Origin: Anthostomella pinea
Taxonomy: Eukaryota; Ascomycota; Sordariomycetes; Xylariales; Xylariaceae
Reading direction: 5' to 3'
DNA length: 64,000 nt
Assembly: GCA_963556695.1 (NCBI GenBank)
Contig: CAUWAG010000010.1
Location: 4,402,001 to 4,466,000, forward strand
Shown here: in pieces, positions 14,730 to 26,834 of the stretch
Position numbering within the stretch: the stretch's first letter is position 1
Layout of the letters: each line of letters begins with the position of its first letter
Translations under genes and position numbers: made by a program
Notes under the pieces: model-generated
What the model was told of the DNA's origin: nothing
Seen by the model: the letters and a program-made list of their open reading frames with translations, nothing else
Databases searched by the model: none

Positions 14730-15319
14730 TGCATGTCAACAGGCGGACAATGACGGCTATTTTGCCGTGTATTGTGCTAGATTACGCTCGCAGACTACTG
14801 CCGTCTTAGCTGTCTCTGTTGGCTTTCAAAGAGCTGTACAAATTGATGTGGCAGGCTCTCTTGAGGCCGCTGCGGAATCAGATACCCTGCTGAACTACTT
14901 TACGTTCATGGACTCAACATAGTGCTGATGTATCTGCTCTGTACTCTATGTTCTATGCCTGCGGTCCTTGTGACAGGAAAATATTTCGGTGAAGTTCGGC
15001 GAATAACGTGATCGGGAAACCTACAGAATTCGAGATACGTGACGGCACGATCAAGCCCCAGCCTAGAAGTATAGGGGATGCAGACTACCTAGTCACAGCT
15101 CATGTGTTCTCGATTCACCAAGGTCATGCGTAAAAAGAGTGCGTCGTGGGAAAACAGTCTACTTTTCTACTCCATAAGGCTGCTTGCTGTATATGCATTT
15201 GTGGAAAAACACTCTACCTCTCTATTTGTTCCGTCAGGCTGCTGCTATATATGCATTTACCCATAGATACGTCTTAAAGACGTACGTACAATATACACAA
15301 GGTATACACCACACAAACA
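14730..15319. other. Convergent 3' region of rrp9 and ypk9 with a weak direct repeat
   Basis: This 590-bp gap lies between the rrp9 stop and the ypk9 stop. Around 15,149-15,265 two imperfect direct copies of about 60 bp recur, each containing a GGCTGCT(T)GCT motif followed by TATATGCATTT. No gene or RNA was seen. Confidence 0.5.
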
Positions 15320-18300
15320 TCAACTCTGCATCCGCTCCGCAATGACCTTATACTCCTTCCTCACCTTAGCCTTCTTAGACAGGGCCAGCTTGGCGCGTCC
15401 CACACCGCGCGCCAGCCGCTGGAAGACGTAGTTCTCCGCGGTCCAGGCGACGACCAGGTAGACGACGCCGAGCACCAGCAGGGTGGTCTTGTAGGACGTG
15501 CTGATGCGCGTGAGCTGCATGAGCTTCCGCACGCCGCGGGCGGGCGTGAAGACCATGTAGGCGGTCAGGACGAGCGCTGCGAGAATGGTGCCCATGAACG
15601 GCCCTGGAATTTGTATTGTCAGCTACTATTCTTGGACGGACAGACAGTCGCGCAGGTGTGGTGGCATGGATTTGGAAGCTGGTGGTGCCTTACAGTTCTG
15701 GCTCATCGGTTGCCTGAAGGGCCGGCCGGCGCTCATGACCACGGCGATGAAGATGTATTCAAAGCAGGACATCAAGAATAGAGCTGTGTTCTCCGAGTTC
15801 TTGATATTTGATTTTTCGGGATTGACATGCGGTGGGATATACCTGGGGTGTATAAGTGAGCAGTCTTTTCTCGGGTGAATTGTTTGTATGGTACTGACCA
15901 GTCTTGCTTTCGCACAATAATCCATGCGGCGGCCTGTATCAGTATGCAGATGCTCATCTGCCCCAGCAAGGGAGTAAGGACTTTTCGTGATACCAAATCG
16001 GCGGTCGGTCGCTTCTTGCTCAGCACTGGCGAAGGCCCAGACCAGCCCACTGTCACGATGAATTAGTTATTAAGTCATGTTACCATCATTTTCGTCCCAC
16101 TTACTGAAGATAGCGAGCGGCAATATGAGAAGGACGTCGATGAACAAGAACTAAGAACCAGTCATCAGCCGAGAGAACAGAGAGTGTAGCTATTAACATC
16201 CTTACTTGGAAGTCTCCCAGGTTGGAGGCCGAGGCGTAGAGGAAGCTGACAGAAGTGAATTGGATGGCGGAGTAGAGACTCATGAACTTGAAGCAGCTGA
16301 AACTGGTGACAAGAGCAGCTCTTCCCTCACTAGCAGGACATTAGCAGCTGAACTGGAGTACTGCGCGAATGTTGGGCTACAAACCGGATGACATCAGGGA
16401 CACACCGAATGTCGAACACTCTCGATGTGAAGGGTGCTGCCACTGAAGCCTCAGCTTCTGACAGCGAGATTCCGACATCTGCTGCTTTCAAGGCACCGCA
16501 GTCGTTGGCGCCGTCTCCACAGAAGCCACAACAGTAGCCTATACTCTGGAATTTCTCGACAAGTTCATGCTTCTCGTCAGGGGACATGCGCGCAAATACT
16601 TTGCCACGGACAAGCATCTATCGCCAGTCAACATACAGCGTCCGAGAACTCGGGTCTTGTGATGGGTGATGACGGCCTCTTACGAGGACTTCACACCGAT
16701 GAAGTGAACTTACCCGTTGCATGACCTCATTCGGAGCAAAGTCGATCATCCAGCGGAACACGTCGCCACTAACGGCCAAGGAATAGTTCTTGAGGTTTGT
16801 GATATCATATGGCAACGATGCATCACGTTCGACTGGCGCTGGAAGTGGCTATTATCGATCTGATTAGCAGCTGCTCTGGTACTTTCCACCGTCAAGGGCT
16901 TACAAGCAGTGTCCGGTAGTCAAGTTGGTAAGCTGTATCATCAATGCTCTCCCAGTGTAGTCGAGCATTGGGGTCGCGAAAGTCTCCTTCGGCGAAATGA
17001 GGGACGAAACAGTGTGCGTCCCTCTCAACCAGGCCGCAGTTTCTCGCCACGCTAATCGCTGTCAATATGTTGTCTCCTGTCACCATGACCGAGCCAATGT
17101 TGGACTGGGTGAGTTCCTTCAAGACAGCAGCCGTGGTTGGCTTTAGTTTGTTCTCGAAGATAATGAACCCTACGAAGTCAAGGTCGGCCTCGACTTCGTC
17201 ACGCTTTATCTTCTGGGACTTCACCCACGAAAGCTTCTTCATATGCTTACTCGCGCAAGCGATCACTCGATACCCCTTGTGTGTATAGTACGATAGGAGC
17301 TCATCGTAGTCATCCGGGACTAAAGGAGTTAGTTATGATTGTAGAACACAAGACTTCGGACGGGGAACTGACAGCTATCAGGTCGACAGATCTCCCGCAT
17401 GCACTCTGGTGCACCCTTCACATATATATATCCACTCTGTTGGCCGAAGGCTCGGACGATGACGCTCGCTCTGCGCAGTTGAGAGACGAACTCGAAAGTC
17501 CTGAGCACCCCAAGTTCAACAGGCACCTGTACCCATGTCAGCTCGGTCCAAAATGGCATTGCAGGTTGAGACTTACGTTTTGCCCCTGGGCACTGCCATA
17601 TTCGTCGGTGTCGTATAATGGCAACGGAGGTGGCCGGGCGACTGAGGGGGAGAGACCTCCTTGCTCGTCTTCCTCTTGCTCGCCACCACCTTGGTTACCC
17701 TCTTCAAACGTCCAGCCGGTGAATTCAAACATCTTGACGTCTAATGGGTCGCCGACTAACTCTCCATCGACGCAACGAAGAGAGTGGCAAGTAGCCATAG
17801 TGAAAAGCGCGGCACGGCTAGAGTCATACTTGTCCGCTGTGGTCGAGGCCAACTCTGAATGGGGAACCAACGCTGATGCCTTTGACACGACTTCTTCAAA
17901 TCGTTTCGAAGTTCGAGACGCTAACCTAACGCCGAGGATATCCAGACCTTCTTCCGTGAGGGTGCCCGTCTTGTCGAAACACATCAGATCCAACTTGCCG
18001 CCGACATTGACCCGCTGTGGGCTGATGCAGAATATTTGTTTCTTCTTGAGTCGGCTCAAAGCGAAGTTAGTCCCGATAGTAAGTGTAGCTGGGAGAGCTG
18101 GCGGAACGACGATGGTAATAAGATCCAATGCTCGGACGACGATCAAATGCCAGGCTAAGCCGAGGCGAAGGAAGTTGACGAAAGACACTATGAAACCGAG
18201 CAACGCGACACATCCCATAACAGAGATATATCGAAAGGAATCCCGGTAGAACTTGAAACCAGATGGCTTCGGGAAAAGCATCGACCGGACAAGGGAGCCT

Positions 18301-20153
18301 TTGGTGGTATTGAAGCCAGTTCTTACAACCATAGCAAGCGCCACGGCTTCCTCGTCAGTATTCTCTTGTGGCCGTCTCGCACGAACGATCTTGGTACCGC
18401 AAAACAGAAAATGGCGCGCGGCATCTGGCGAGACAGTCGAGCCGGAGAGATTCATGATCTCAAGCGTTTCGTCGGTGGCAGGAATTTTCGATACCGGCAC
18501 AGACTCGCCAGTGAGCATACTTTCATTGACAATGCAATCACCACTCAGCAGCAGACTGTCACTTGGAAATTGTGTGAGGTTGGGATCACTGACTTCATAC
18601 ACATCGCCCGGGACCAAATCGCTGGATGACACATGTGCCCCTGCAGAAAATCAGAAGTTTGTAGCAGAACCGTGGTTTTTGAGCAATACTCACAGAAACC
18701 ATTCCGAAGTACTCGGACGTCGCATTCAAAGCGGGAGATCTCGCGGAGACGTCGCATAGTCTGCCTCGGTTAGTCGGAATAGCCTACTTTCAATAGATGG
18801 GAAACTGACTGCGCGGGTTTCTACTAGGGTTGCTATTATACTTCCTGCAGACATAACAAAGATGCAGATGGCATAGTAGAAGTACTGATCCAGTGACCAG
18901 AGAACCAAGCTTGCTATTTGGAAGACGTAGAATGGGTGGAAGACCTGATCTCGGTTAGAAACGTCCCGATCTTCACAAATAGGATACCAACCTCGTCCAC
19001 GAGTAGCTGCAGTATGGACTTTTGCTCAATATCGATGATGTTCGACCCGAAGACATGTTCTCGCTGGTCTTTCTCATCGCCATCGATGCCCGCCCGTAGT
19101 GGTCGGACCCGGGTCCACGTTGGATCTTTCCACCCATTGCAAATGACAAACTTGTCCTTCAGCGGGTGAAAGAAGAAACGGACATAGCGGTAGGTGAGAA
19201 CGCGAAGTTCGTTCATTATTGGATCGGCATCATCTTCGAGCCATTGCGCGAACATCTTTTCCGGTGCTCCAAACACAGTGGACATAGGGCGGTCGTAGGG
19301 TTGGCTCTTCACGTCCAGAACGGCCATCTCGCCCCATTGATTCTGCATACAGGTCAACAAGCCACAACTTATTCATATTGAGAACTGGTAGCAACCAACC
19401 TCGAGGACAACCCATTGGCTTTCACGCAGAGGACAGGGTTCGCCTATCAACCTGACCTGCCACCGAGGAAGCCAGCGCAGAAGGAGATAAGCCAGGCCAA
19501 AAGTTGCGGCGCACAAGAAGACGTAGGCGATGTAGCCCATCGTGCTAGTGCGGAAGCCAGCGATGACAATAGTGAGGTCCTCGTTGACCATGTGCAGTTT
19601 CTGACTGATCCGACCATGACCACGTCCACTAGCATCTGTCCTGCCGCTGTCCGTACGAAGGAGTCCGGCATGGACGGAAGTCCTCGAAAGTGTCGAAGAC
19701 CTTCTGTTCAGAGGATAGTCATTGTATGTAATACCATTCTCGAGCTCAGTCCCCGAGCTTGTTTGCTCCTCGTCGTCTTCGAGGTCGAAGGGCATCTCGT
19801 CAATGTCGAAAGAGACTGAACCATCCCTATTGTACAGAAACGGCAGCTCCGGTTCATTCTCCTCCTCGTTGTAGTATGCGAAGCTCGCGTTCGAGTCGGC
19901 ACGTTGGCGTCGGTGGAAGAAGGCAGACATGCTTGTGGGCAAGCTCTCAGCGACTGGGCCAGAGAACAACTGCAGCAACACCTAGTCAGCACAAGCTGGG
20001 CGTGGAGGAAGCAGGTTTCTCGCATACCTCATCTTGGGCCATCTCGACATCCTCGAATACGCTCGAGCTGCTCTGGGCAGAGCTGAGCCTATACAGAGTT
20101 GGAGCACCGTTGCGCCGGGAGTACGCAACGGGCCTGTCCTCGTTTTCGTCCAT
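15320..20153 (-). CDS. ypk9: P5B-type cation-transporting ATPase (Ypk9/ATP13A2 family)
   Basis: Fifteen exons on the complement: join(15320..15603, 15694..15842, 15899..16049, 16105..16150, 16206..16329, 16385..16617, 16714..16848, 16904..17319, 17373..17526, 17577..18640, 18694..18760, 18810..18944, 18992..19342, 19400..19969, 20028..20153), 1,334 residues. All 14 introns have GT donors and AG acceptors, and phases match throughout. The family pumps polyamines or cations across vacuolar/endolysosomal membranes. An acidic N-terminus ([11 protein letters not shown]) precedes the P5 N-terminal membrane domain. Then follow [19 protein letters not shown], the membrane motif PPALP (P5B; P5A has PPELP), the phosphorylation site DKTGTLT near residue 637, KGAPE, and the hinge [16 protein letters not shown] near 1,040. 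C-terminal membrane segments follow, ending ERMQS. The upstream frame is closed by a stop with no other ATG, supporting this start. Confidence 0.95.
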
Positions 20154-22250
20154 CGTGGGTGGGAGAGCTCGAGGCGCAGAAGCTTCAGTTATATCGCAGA
20201 ACGACAGGCCCCAGTCAAGCTCTAGGCGGGCGACTGGATCGAGGAGTCATATACCGGTAGGTTGACTGTCTGCGGAGTTGGATAATTCTAAGAGAGACTT
20301 GACTAAGGTATGCGCCTCCGCAGGGTGCTATCGATACTGCCAAGCAAGGATATGTGAGCCGGATCGCATCGTGATACTGGATAGTATTTGAGGATCGCGG
20401 AGGATTGCTGGATACCTAAACTGGTGGGGATACTTGATTTCTCTGTCTGGTATTCAACTCCAGCACACATATGTGCAGATGTGCGGCTCGGGGGTGAGGT
20501 CTGTGAACACCTCCGATGTAGAAATGCGACAATTTGCAGACGGGGCCCGGCTGACAGGCGGAACAGGGCTCCTGAAAGCCCGAGTGTTCCTGAGCCGCCG
20601 GGCGGGAATCTGCTAGCTATGTACGCCAAGTGCCGTCTATCTCTTGTCGATAAGCCCCCGATGGCGATAAGTCCCCAATAGCGATAACGATAAGGAAATG
20701 CTCTAAACTCGGCAAACTCCAGCTTTTGGATCGTCTTGATATTCGCATGCTCATGCTGATCGCAAACACCAACCAGCAAATTTGACGTGGCTACCTACGT
20801 GGGTTCCATCGGATCTGATCTATCTGTGGGGAGAGGTCTTGTACAAGAGCTGCCTACCTACCTACATATGTACCTAGGTAGACATTGATATTCCACTGGC
20901 ATGTGTCTCCAGCAGCATCTTGAGATGAGACGTATACCCTTGTGAATATCTTCGCACTTACATGTGTTAGAATTTGCAATTTTGATGCATGTGAAGCTGT
21001 GAACTTGTGGCATACCTATCCATTTCATGCTCTGGCCCGGCATCGTAGGTACAGATTATCCAGTGTACTGCACTCAAGGTAGTATCACCTATGGAACTCA
21101 CACCGCTTCTACTGTATGTAGGTAGACAATAGTATGGATGTTGATCTCGTCCACAACCAAACAGACAATGCATTTGTATTTGTGTTTGTGTCCAGGGGTT
21201 GGACGGCACCAACAATGGTGAAAAGGCCGTGGCCAGCCAGCTGCCGCCAGCTCAAGTCTGGTGCCAAAAGAAATGGCACCGAGGGAATCGTCCAGTGACT
21301 TCAAATGTCAAACTGCCTAGTTTTCTGTACCTAGGTATATCAGGGTCCGAGCCAGGTCTTCTATGATCACATGCAGTCGTGATGTGTAAGGTAGTAAGGT
21401 AGAAAAGAAACCAAAAATATTTGCTCAAGTGAGGTCGGTAGACCCGACGGTGGCATTTGAACCCAACAATCCTGGGCCTCTTTCAACAACCTTTGGAGCT
21501 TCCCCTCCATCCATTGTTGTCACTGACTGACAGGGTTGCGCCTTCACCCCACTTCGCCTCTCCCACTAAGGGCCCCTCGACCAACGACCAAGCAGCCGAC
21601 ACCAATAAGGCCAATGAGGAAGACCGTAGCAGCAGGTGCTTTTAGGACCAAGCAGGCCTCGACCTCACCAAATGCCAAACTGTGAATTCCCCATCGTCCA
21701 TCGCTGGTCATAGCGACTTTAAGTTAGGCCAAGTCGAGTGCCCCTTTGAGAGGTCGGGTATCTTCCTGAGGACCCGTGCAGCCCATAGACCGACAGCTGT
21801 CCAGTCTGCCAGTCTGCCAGTCTCCCCAGTCTCTACTCCCTCCGGATTTTGATCCAGTCTTGCGACTTCTCCCCTTCTCAACTTCGCAGCCTCTTGACTC
21901 GTGCGAAGCGTGCTGTTATTACACAATCCCTTCTGTGTGACCGCGAAGGCATCATCATCATCATCATCAACAATCCATCCACACATCCACACATACACAC
22001 ATCCACACATCCACCAATCCATCAATCCGCCCATCCACCACTCACCGCGCCCACACCCACGTCCACTTCTCGACGTGCCCAGCCAGACAAGACCCGCACT
22101 CGACTCTCCCACCATCGACCCTCATCACTAATCCCTGCTTTTTTTCCGCCGCCACTTTTTCTTTGTGAGCCTGCGAGCAGCCAGTGCAACTACTCCCTCA
22201 ATCAACAAACACTCCCATATCATCGCCATCAGCGAAGAACAGCATCAACA
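20154..22250. other. Intergenic between divergent ypk9 and nap1
   Basis: A 2.1-kb divergent gap with no convincing gene. It carries several TACCTAGGTA/TAGGTAGGTA words (20,853-20,880, 21,117 and 21,329). The part near nap1 is pyrimidine-rich with simple repeats and is probably its leader. Confidence 0.55.
21951..22040. repeat. Simple repeats in the nap1 leader (ATC)n, then CACATCC-rich
   Basis: Six ATC units at 21,951-21,968 are followed by about 70 bases built from ACACATCC/ATCCACC units. The tract lies 211-300 bp upstream of the nap1 start, so it is in the promoter or 5' UTR. Confidence 0.75.
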
Positions 22251-23734
22251 ATGGCTGAACCCATCAAGAACCGTCGTGCCGACGTAACTGCGCCGTAAGT
22301 CCTTGCCGATGCCTGCTCCTCTGCGCGACGAAGTGCAAAACACTAATATGACATTCACACTTGACAGTACCCCGCAGAACACCCCCGCCAGCAATGCTCC
22401 CATCTCGTCTCATGCCCAACAACCGGGTGTTTCGAGCATCAAGGAGGGTAAGCGGCACTCCTGCAACCTGCGTCATTTCGTCGGGTCAGTATCGCTAACT
22501 TGTGTGCGCGCATTGCAGAGGACCTCGACCGTGCTGCAGCTGCTTCGATCTTCGCCCAGAACCCGAAGCTCGTCCAGATGATCCAAGGTCGACTTGGCTC
22601 CCTTGTTGGTCGATCCTCGGGCTACATCGAGTCCCTCCCCGCACCTGTCCGCCGTCGTGTCGCTGGCCTGAAGGGTATCCAGAAGGATCACTCCAAGCTC
22701 GAGGCCGAGTTCCAGGAGGAGGTTCTTCAGCTCGAGAAGAAGTACTTCGCCAAGTTCACTCCTCTGTACGAAAAGCGTGCCGAGATCATCAACGGAAAGA
22801 CCGAGCCTACCGAAGATGAGGTCAAGGCGGGCGAGGAGGAGCCCGAGGAGGGTGCCGAGGTCAAGGCTGACACGGCCGAGAAGGCTGAGGAGAAGCCTAC
22901 CGAGGCCGCTGAGAACGTACCCGGTATCCCCGAGTTCTGGCTATCGGCCATGAAGAACCAGATCTCGCTTGCCGAGATGATCACCGACCGGGATGAGCAT
23001 GCTCTTCGCTCTCTGGTTGACATCCGAATGGAGTACCTTGACAAGCCTGGATTCCGCCTGATCTTTGATTTCGCCGACAACGATTACTTCACCAACAAGA
23101 CCATTACCAAGACCTACTACTATCAGAACGAGAGCGGTTATGGTGGCGACTTCATCTACGACCACGCCGAGGGTGACAAGATCAACTGGAAGGATGCTCA
23201 GGACCTGACCGTTCGTGTTGAGAGCAAGAAGCAGAGAAACAAGAGTATGCAAGCCCCAATTCACTTCTTGTACTGAAATTCCTGCTAATCCCTTCTAGAC
23301 ACGAAACAGACCCGCATTGTCAAGAAGACAGTGCCCACAGACTCATTCTTCAACTTCTTCTCGCCTCCTAAGGCCCCTAACGATGAGGATGACGACGACG
23401 ATGCTGCATCCGACATTGAGGAGCGTCTGGAACTTGACTACCAGCTTGGTGAAGATATCAAGGAGAAACTCATCCCTCGCGCCATCGACTGGTTCACCGG
23501 TGAGGCGTTGGCCTTCGAGGAGATTGACGACCTCGATGAGGACGGCTTCGAGGATGAGGATGATGAAGAGGATGATCTCAGCGAAGATCGTGATGACGAT
23601 GAGGAGGAGGAGTCCGACGATGATGTATGTTCCGCCAACTTGTCAACCACGGACATAAAAAAACAACTAACTTTCTCATGTAGGATGATGGTGCGAAGCC
23701 GAAGCAGGAGGCTCAGGAGTGCAAGCAAAGCTAA
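22251..23734 (+). CDS. nap1: Nucleosome assembly protein 1 (histone chaperone)
   Basis: Five exons, join(22251..22294, 22368..22447, 22519..23244, 23299..23624, 23684..23734), encode 408 residues, the family's usual size. Donors are GTAAGT, GTAAGC, GTATGC and GTATGT; all phases match. NAP1 shuttles H2A-H2B and assists nucleosome assembly. The protein starts [15 protein letters not shown]. It then shows the long dimerisation helix ([24 protein letters not shown] read in two parts), the [12 protein letters not shown] motif, the [11 protein letters not shown] region, and [16 protein letters not shown]. An acidic C-terminal tail closes with CKQS, like the prenylation-type CKQQ ending of orthologues. 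An acidic insert (residues about 170-210) lies between the helix and the core. Confidence 0.96.
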
Positions 23735-25051
23735 ACATATCCCGCCCTTGATCCCCCCCCCCGGGCTGTCTACTTAATGCCCGACATAATCATTTGCTAG
23801 GACAAAACGGGCGAGTGGTACGCATCACGTCCAATCATCCTAGGTCTCTGCTGCTCATGATCACGACATAATTTAGTCGTCGACACGTTGCCTGAGACCG
23901 TGCTGGTCTATGCGACGTTATTCTTCCCAAAATAGACTGGCACTCCCATCAGGTTTTAGGCTGCTTTCGGAATCTCATTCAGTACTGGTTGGTAGTTTTC
24001 TCTCTACACATTTGCGGCCAGCCAAAGGCTGGTCTAGGGTGGCCGGATGGCTGGACAGGCTGTCAGTATGGTCAATAGAGTCAGAGGTGGACCTGAAGAG
24101 CAGACTTTCAGACTGAGAATCGGGAACTGTCGATGTTGCTGGCTCGCTACTAGAGCACCCGGACACAGAATCAGATGAAGTTGATGGAGATCCGCCCCCC
24201 TTGCATATAACATGTACGTTGCGCGTGTGGGCTTGAGTCGTCTTCGTTTGGACGTCAGCATTGATGCCCTGCGGCGACGAATCACGAACCCAAACAAAAA
24301 GCCTTTTTAATAGGTCGTTGTCAAACGAAACTGCCGTGTGATTGTGGTGCAGGAAGAACTTTGCCCGCCAATATGTGACTGTTCGTTCTTGAGTGGCCGT
24401 GAAGTCGCTCCGGAAATCTCGATGAGGACCGGGCTGGTCGGCTACCAGAAAACCTCCAGCTATCAGTCATGATATGTAAGTACTTAGTAACTACCTACCT
24501 GCACTTTACAGATCCGATGACGGAAGGATGTTCAGATTGAATCTTCTCCAACCCCAAGCCGGACACTCTTACACTGGAAATGGCAAAACGTAAGGTCGAA
24601 CGGTGAATGGGGCTCCATGCCAACGAATCAAAATGGGTCTGTCTCGATGGAGCTTGCTGGTCAGTGGTCACGCCGGTGTAAGAAAATAGAGTTTTTAGTC
24701 ACCTTACCTAATTCAAGTGCTTGCTAGTGAGGTAACAACGGAATGGAACTGCACTGCGCCCGGGGCTGCCGTGGACCTCACCAGTCACCAGTGTCACCAC
24801 CTTCCATTCCAGCCAAGACCCCAAGAAACGTGGACCCTGAATTACCTGGTGGAAAAAACGATCATCCGCCCAACTCTGACTCACTTGAATCCGCCATCGA
24901 CTTTCAACTTCTCATCTTCAATTGTGAGTTCGCTCCTGCCAGTCCCTTCTCCCGTGACATATGGGTATTAACGTTCAGTTGCTAAAGGTTGCATAATCAT
25001 CCGCGCTTGTTGCTTATCCCACGAATTCGCTCATTCCGTGGACACAAAATC
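23735..25051. other. Intergenic between nap1 and ser3, no gene seen
   Basis: A 1.3-kb stretch with the nap1 3' flank (a C9-rich run at about 23,754-23,762) and the ser3 promoter/leader. Short frames only; no repeat or RNA motif recognised. Confidence 0.55.
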
Positions 25052-26834
25052 ATGACAAACCCCCAAGATATCTCGAAGGCCCCGCAGCAGGGTTTGGCTC
25101 ATCGGATGAGCGTCTCAGCCTCACCAACCACGACATTCTCCCCGCCCTCTAGCTTTGGCCGACCCAATTGTCAACAAGGCTTGCCAAAGCAGCTCAAGCC
25201 CTTCAACACCAAGGATATCAAGATCCTCCTCCTGGAGAATGTCAACCAGAGCGGCAAGGACATATTGACCGGCCAGGGCTACCAGGTCGAAGCACACAAG
25301 GGCTCATTGCCCGAGGATGAGCTTATTGAGAAGATTCGGTGTGTGTCCTCATCTCAGTTGTCTGGCACAAGCACTGCCATAAATGCCGTTTCCAGAGTTG
25401 TGACGTTGTCGCTCATGACCCATGAGGAGAAACTGGCTAATCCGAGGCCAGGGATGTCCATGTAATTGGCATAAGATCAAAGACCAAGCTGAACGAGAAA
25501 GTTCTCCGTGAGGCCAAGAACCTGCTTGTAGTTGGATGTTTCTGCATTGGCACCAACCAGGTCGACCTGGAATTCGCCGCCCACCATGGAATTGCTGTGT
25601 TCAATTCCCCTTTCGCCAACTCTCGAAGTGTAGCCGAGCTGGTGATTGCCGAGATCATTACCCTCGCGCGCCAGCTTGGTGATCGATCGAATGAGATGCA
25701 CAAGGGCGCCTGGAACAAGGTGAGCAACAAGTGCTGGGAGATTCGCGGCAAAACACTCGGCATCGTCGGATACGGACACATCGGCTCCCAGCTCTCTGTG
25801 CTTGCAGAAGCCATGGGCATGTCGGTCATCTACTACGACGTGGTCAGCCTCATGGCTCTAGGTTCAGCTCAACAGGTGCCGACCCTCAAGGATCTCCTGA
25901 GCCAGGCCGACTTCGTGACTCTGCACGTGCCTGAGCTGCCTGAGACCAAGGACATGATGTCTGCTACACAGTTCGAGCAGATGAAGGAGGGTGCATACCT
26001 GATCAACGCCAGCCGTGGAACCGTGGTGGATCTACCCGCCCTAATCAACGCGATGCGCAGCGGAAAGGTCGCCGGCGCTGCCGTCGATGTCTACCCCGCC
26101 GAGCCACGGGGCAATGGGGACTACTTCAACAACAGCCTGAACGGCTGGGAGGAGGATATCCGAAGCCTGAACAACATCATCCTCACCCCACACATTGGCG
26201 GAAGCACCGAAGAGGCGCAAAGAGCCATTGGCATTGAAGGTATGCAGGCAAGCCAACACGCATCTGCGATCCTCTTTACTGACGCTGCTGTGCAGTTGCT
26301 GATGCACTTGTCCGATACATCAACCAGGGTATCACGCTGAGTAGCGTCAACATGCCGAAGCTGAACATGCGTTCGTTGACACTGGATGAACCCAACCATG
26401 CAAGAGTGAGCAGCCTTACTTGCACTTCACTCACAGCTACAACAGCAACTGATGCTTCGCAGATCGTGTTCATCCACCAGAATGTACCGGGCGTTCTACG
26501 CAAATGTAAGCTATGGACTCACAGGCATATCTTTGAAACGAGAAACTTACGCACGACAGTCAACGATATACTCGGTTCCCACAACGTAGACAGGCAAATG
26601 AGCGACAGCAGAGGCGATGTAAGTTTCCACAATGAACCGCTTCTCGCTATCAGGTACTGATTTCAACTATAGGTTGCCTACGTCATGGCCGACGTGAAGG
26701 ATGTGGAAACTAGTGATCTCGAGGAGATTTACGATAGCCTCGAGACTCTGAGCTGTGAGTACAGCACCAAAGATCTGTTGAAACCAGGCTGATTAACGTG
26801 TGCAGCCCGAATCTTGACCCGCGTGCTTTACTAG
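25052..26834 (+). CDS. ser3: D-3-phosphoglycerate dehydrogenase (serine biosynthesis)
   Basis: Seven exons, join(25052..25338, 25452..26239, 26296..26405, 26463..26505, 26560..26618, 26673..26754, 26806..26834), encode 465 residues, matching yeast Ser3/Ser33. It oxidises 3-phosphoglycerate with NAD+, the first step of serine synthesis, in the cytosol. The N-terminal extension (about 45 residues) precedes KPFNTKDIKILLLENVNQ. Then come GCFCIGTNQVDL, NSPFANSRSVAELV, the NAD-binding GYGHIGSQ near residue 202, LHVPELPETK, NASRGTVVD, and the catalytic-His segment ILTPHIGGSTEEAQ. A C-terminal ACT domain begins near ARIVFIHQNVPGVLRK and ends SRILTRVLY. Six small introns break the C-terminal part; exons 4 to 7 are only 29 to 82 nt. 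Confidence 0.96.
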
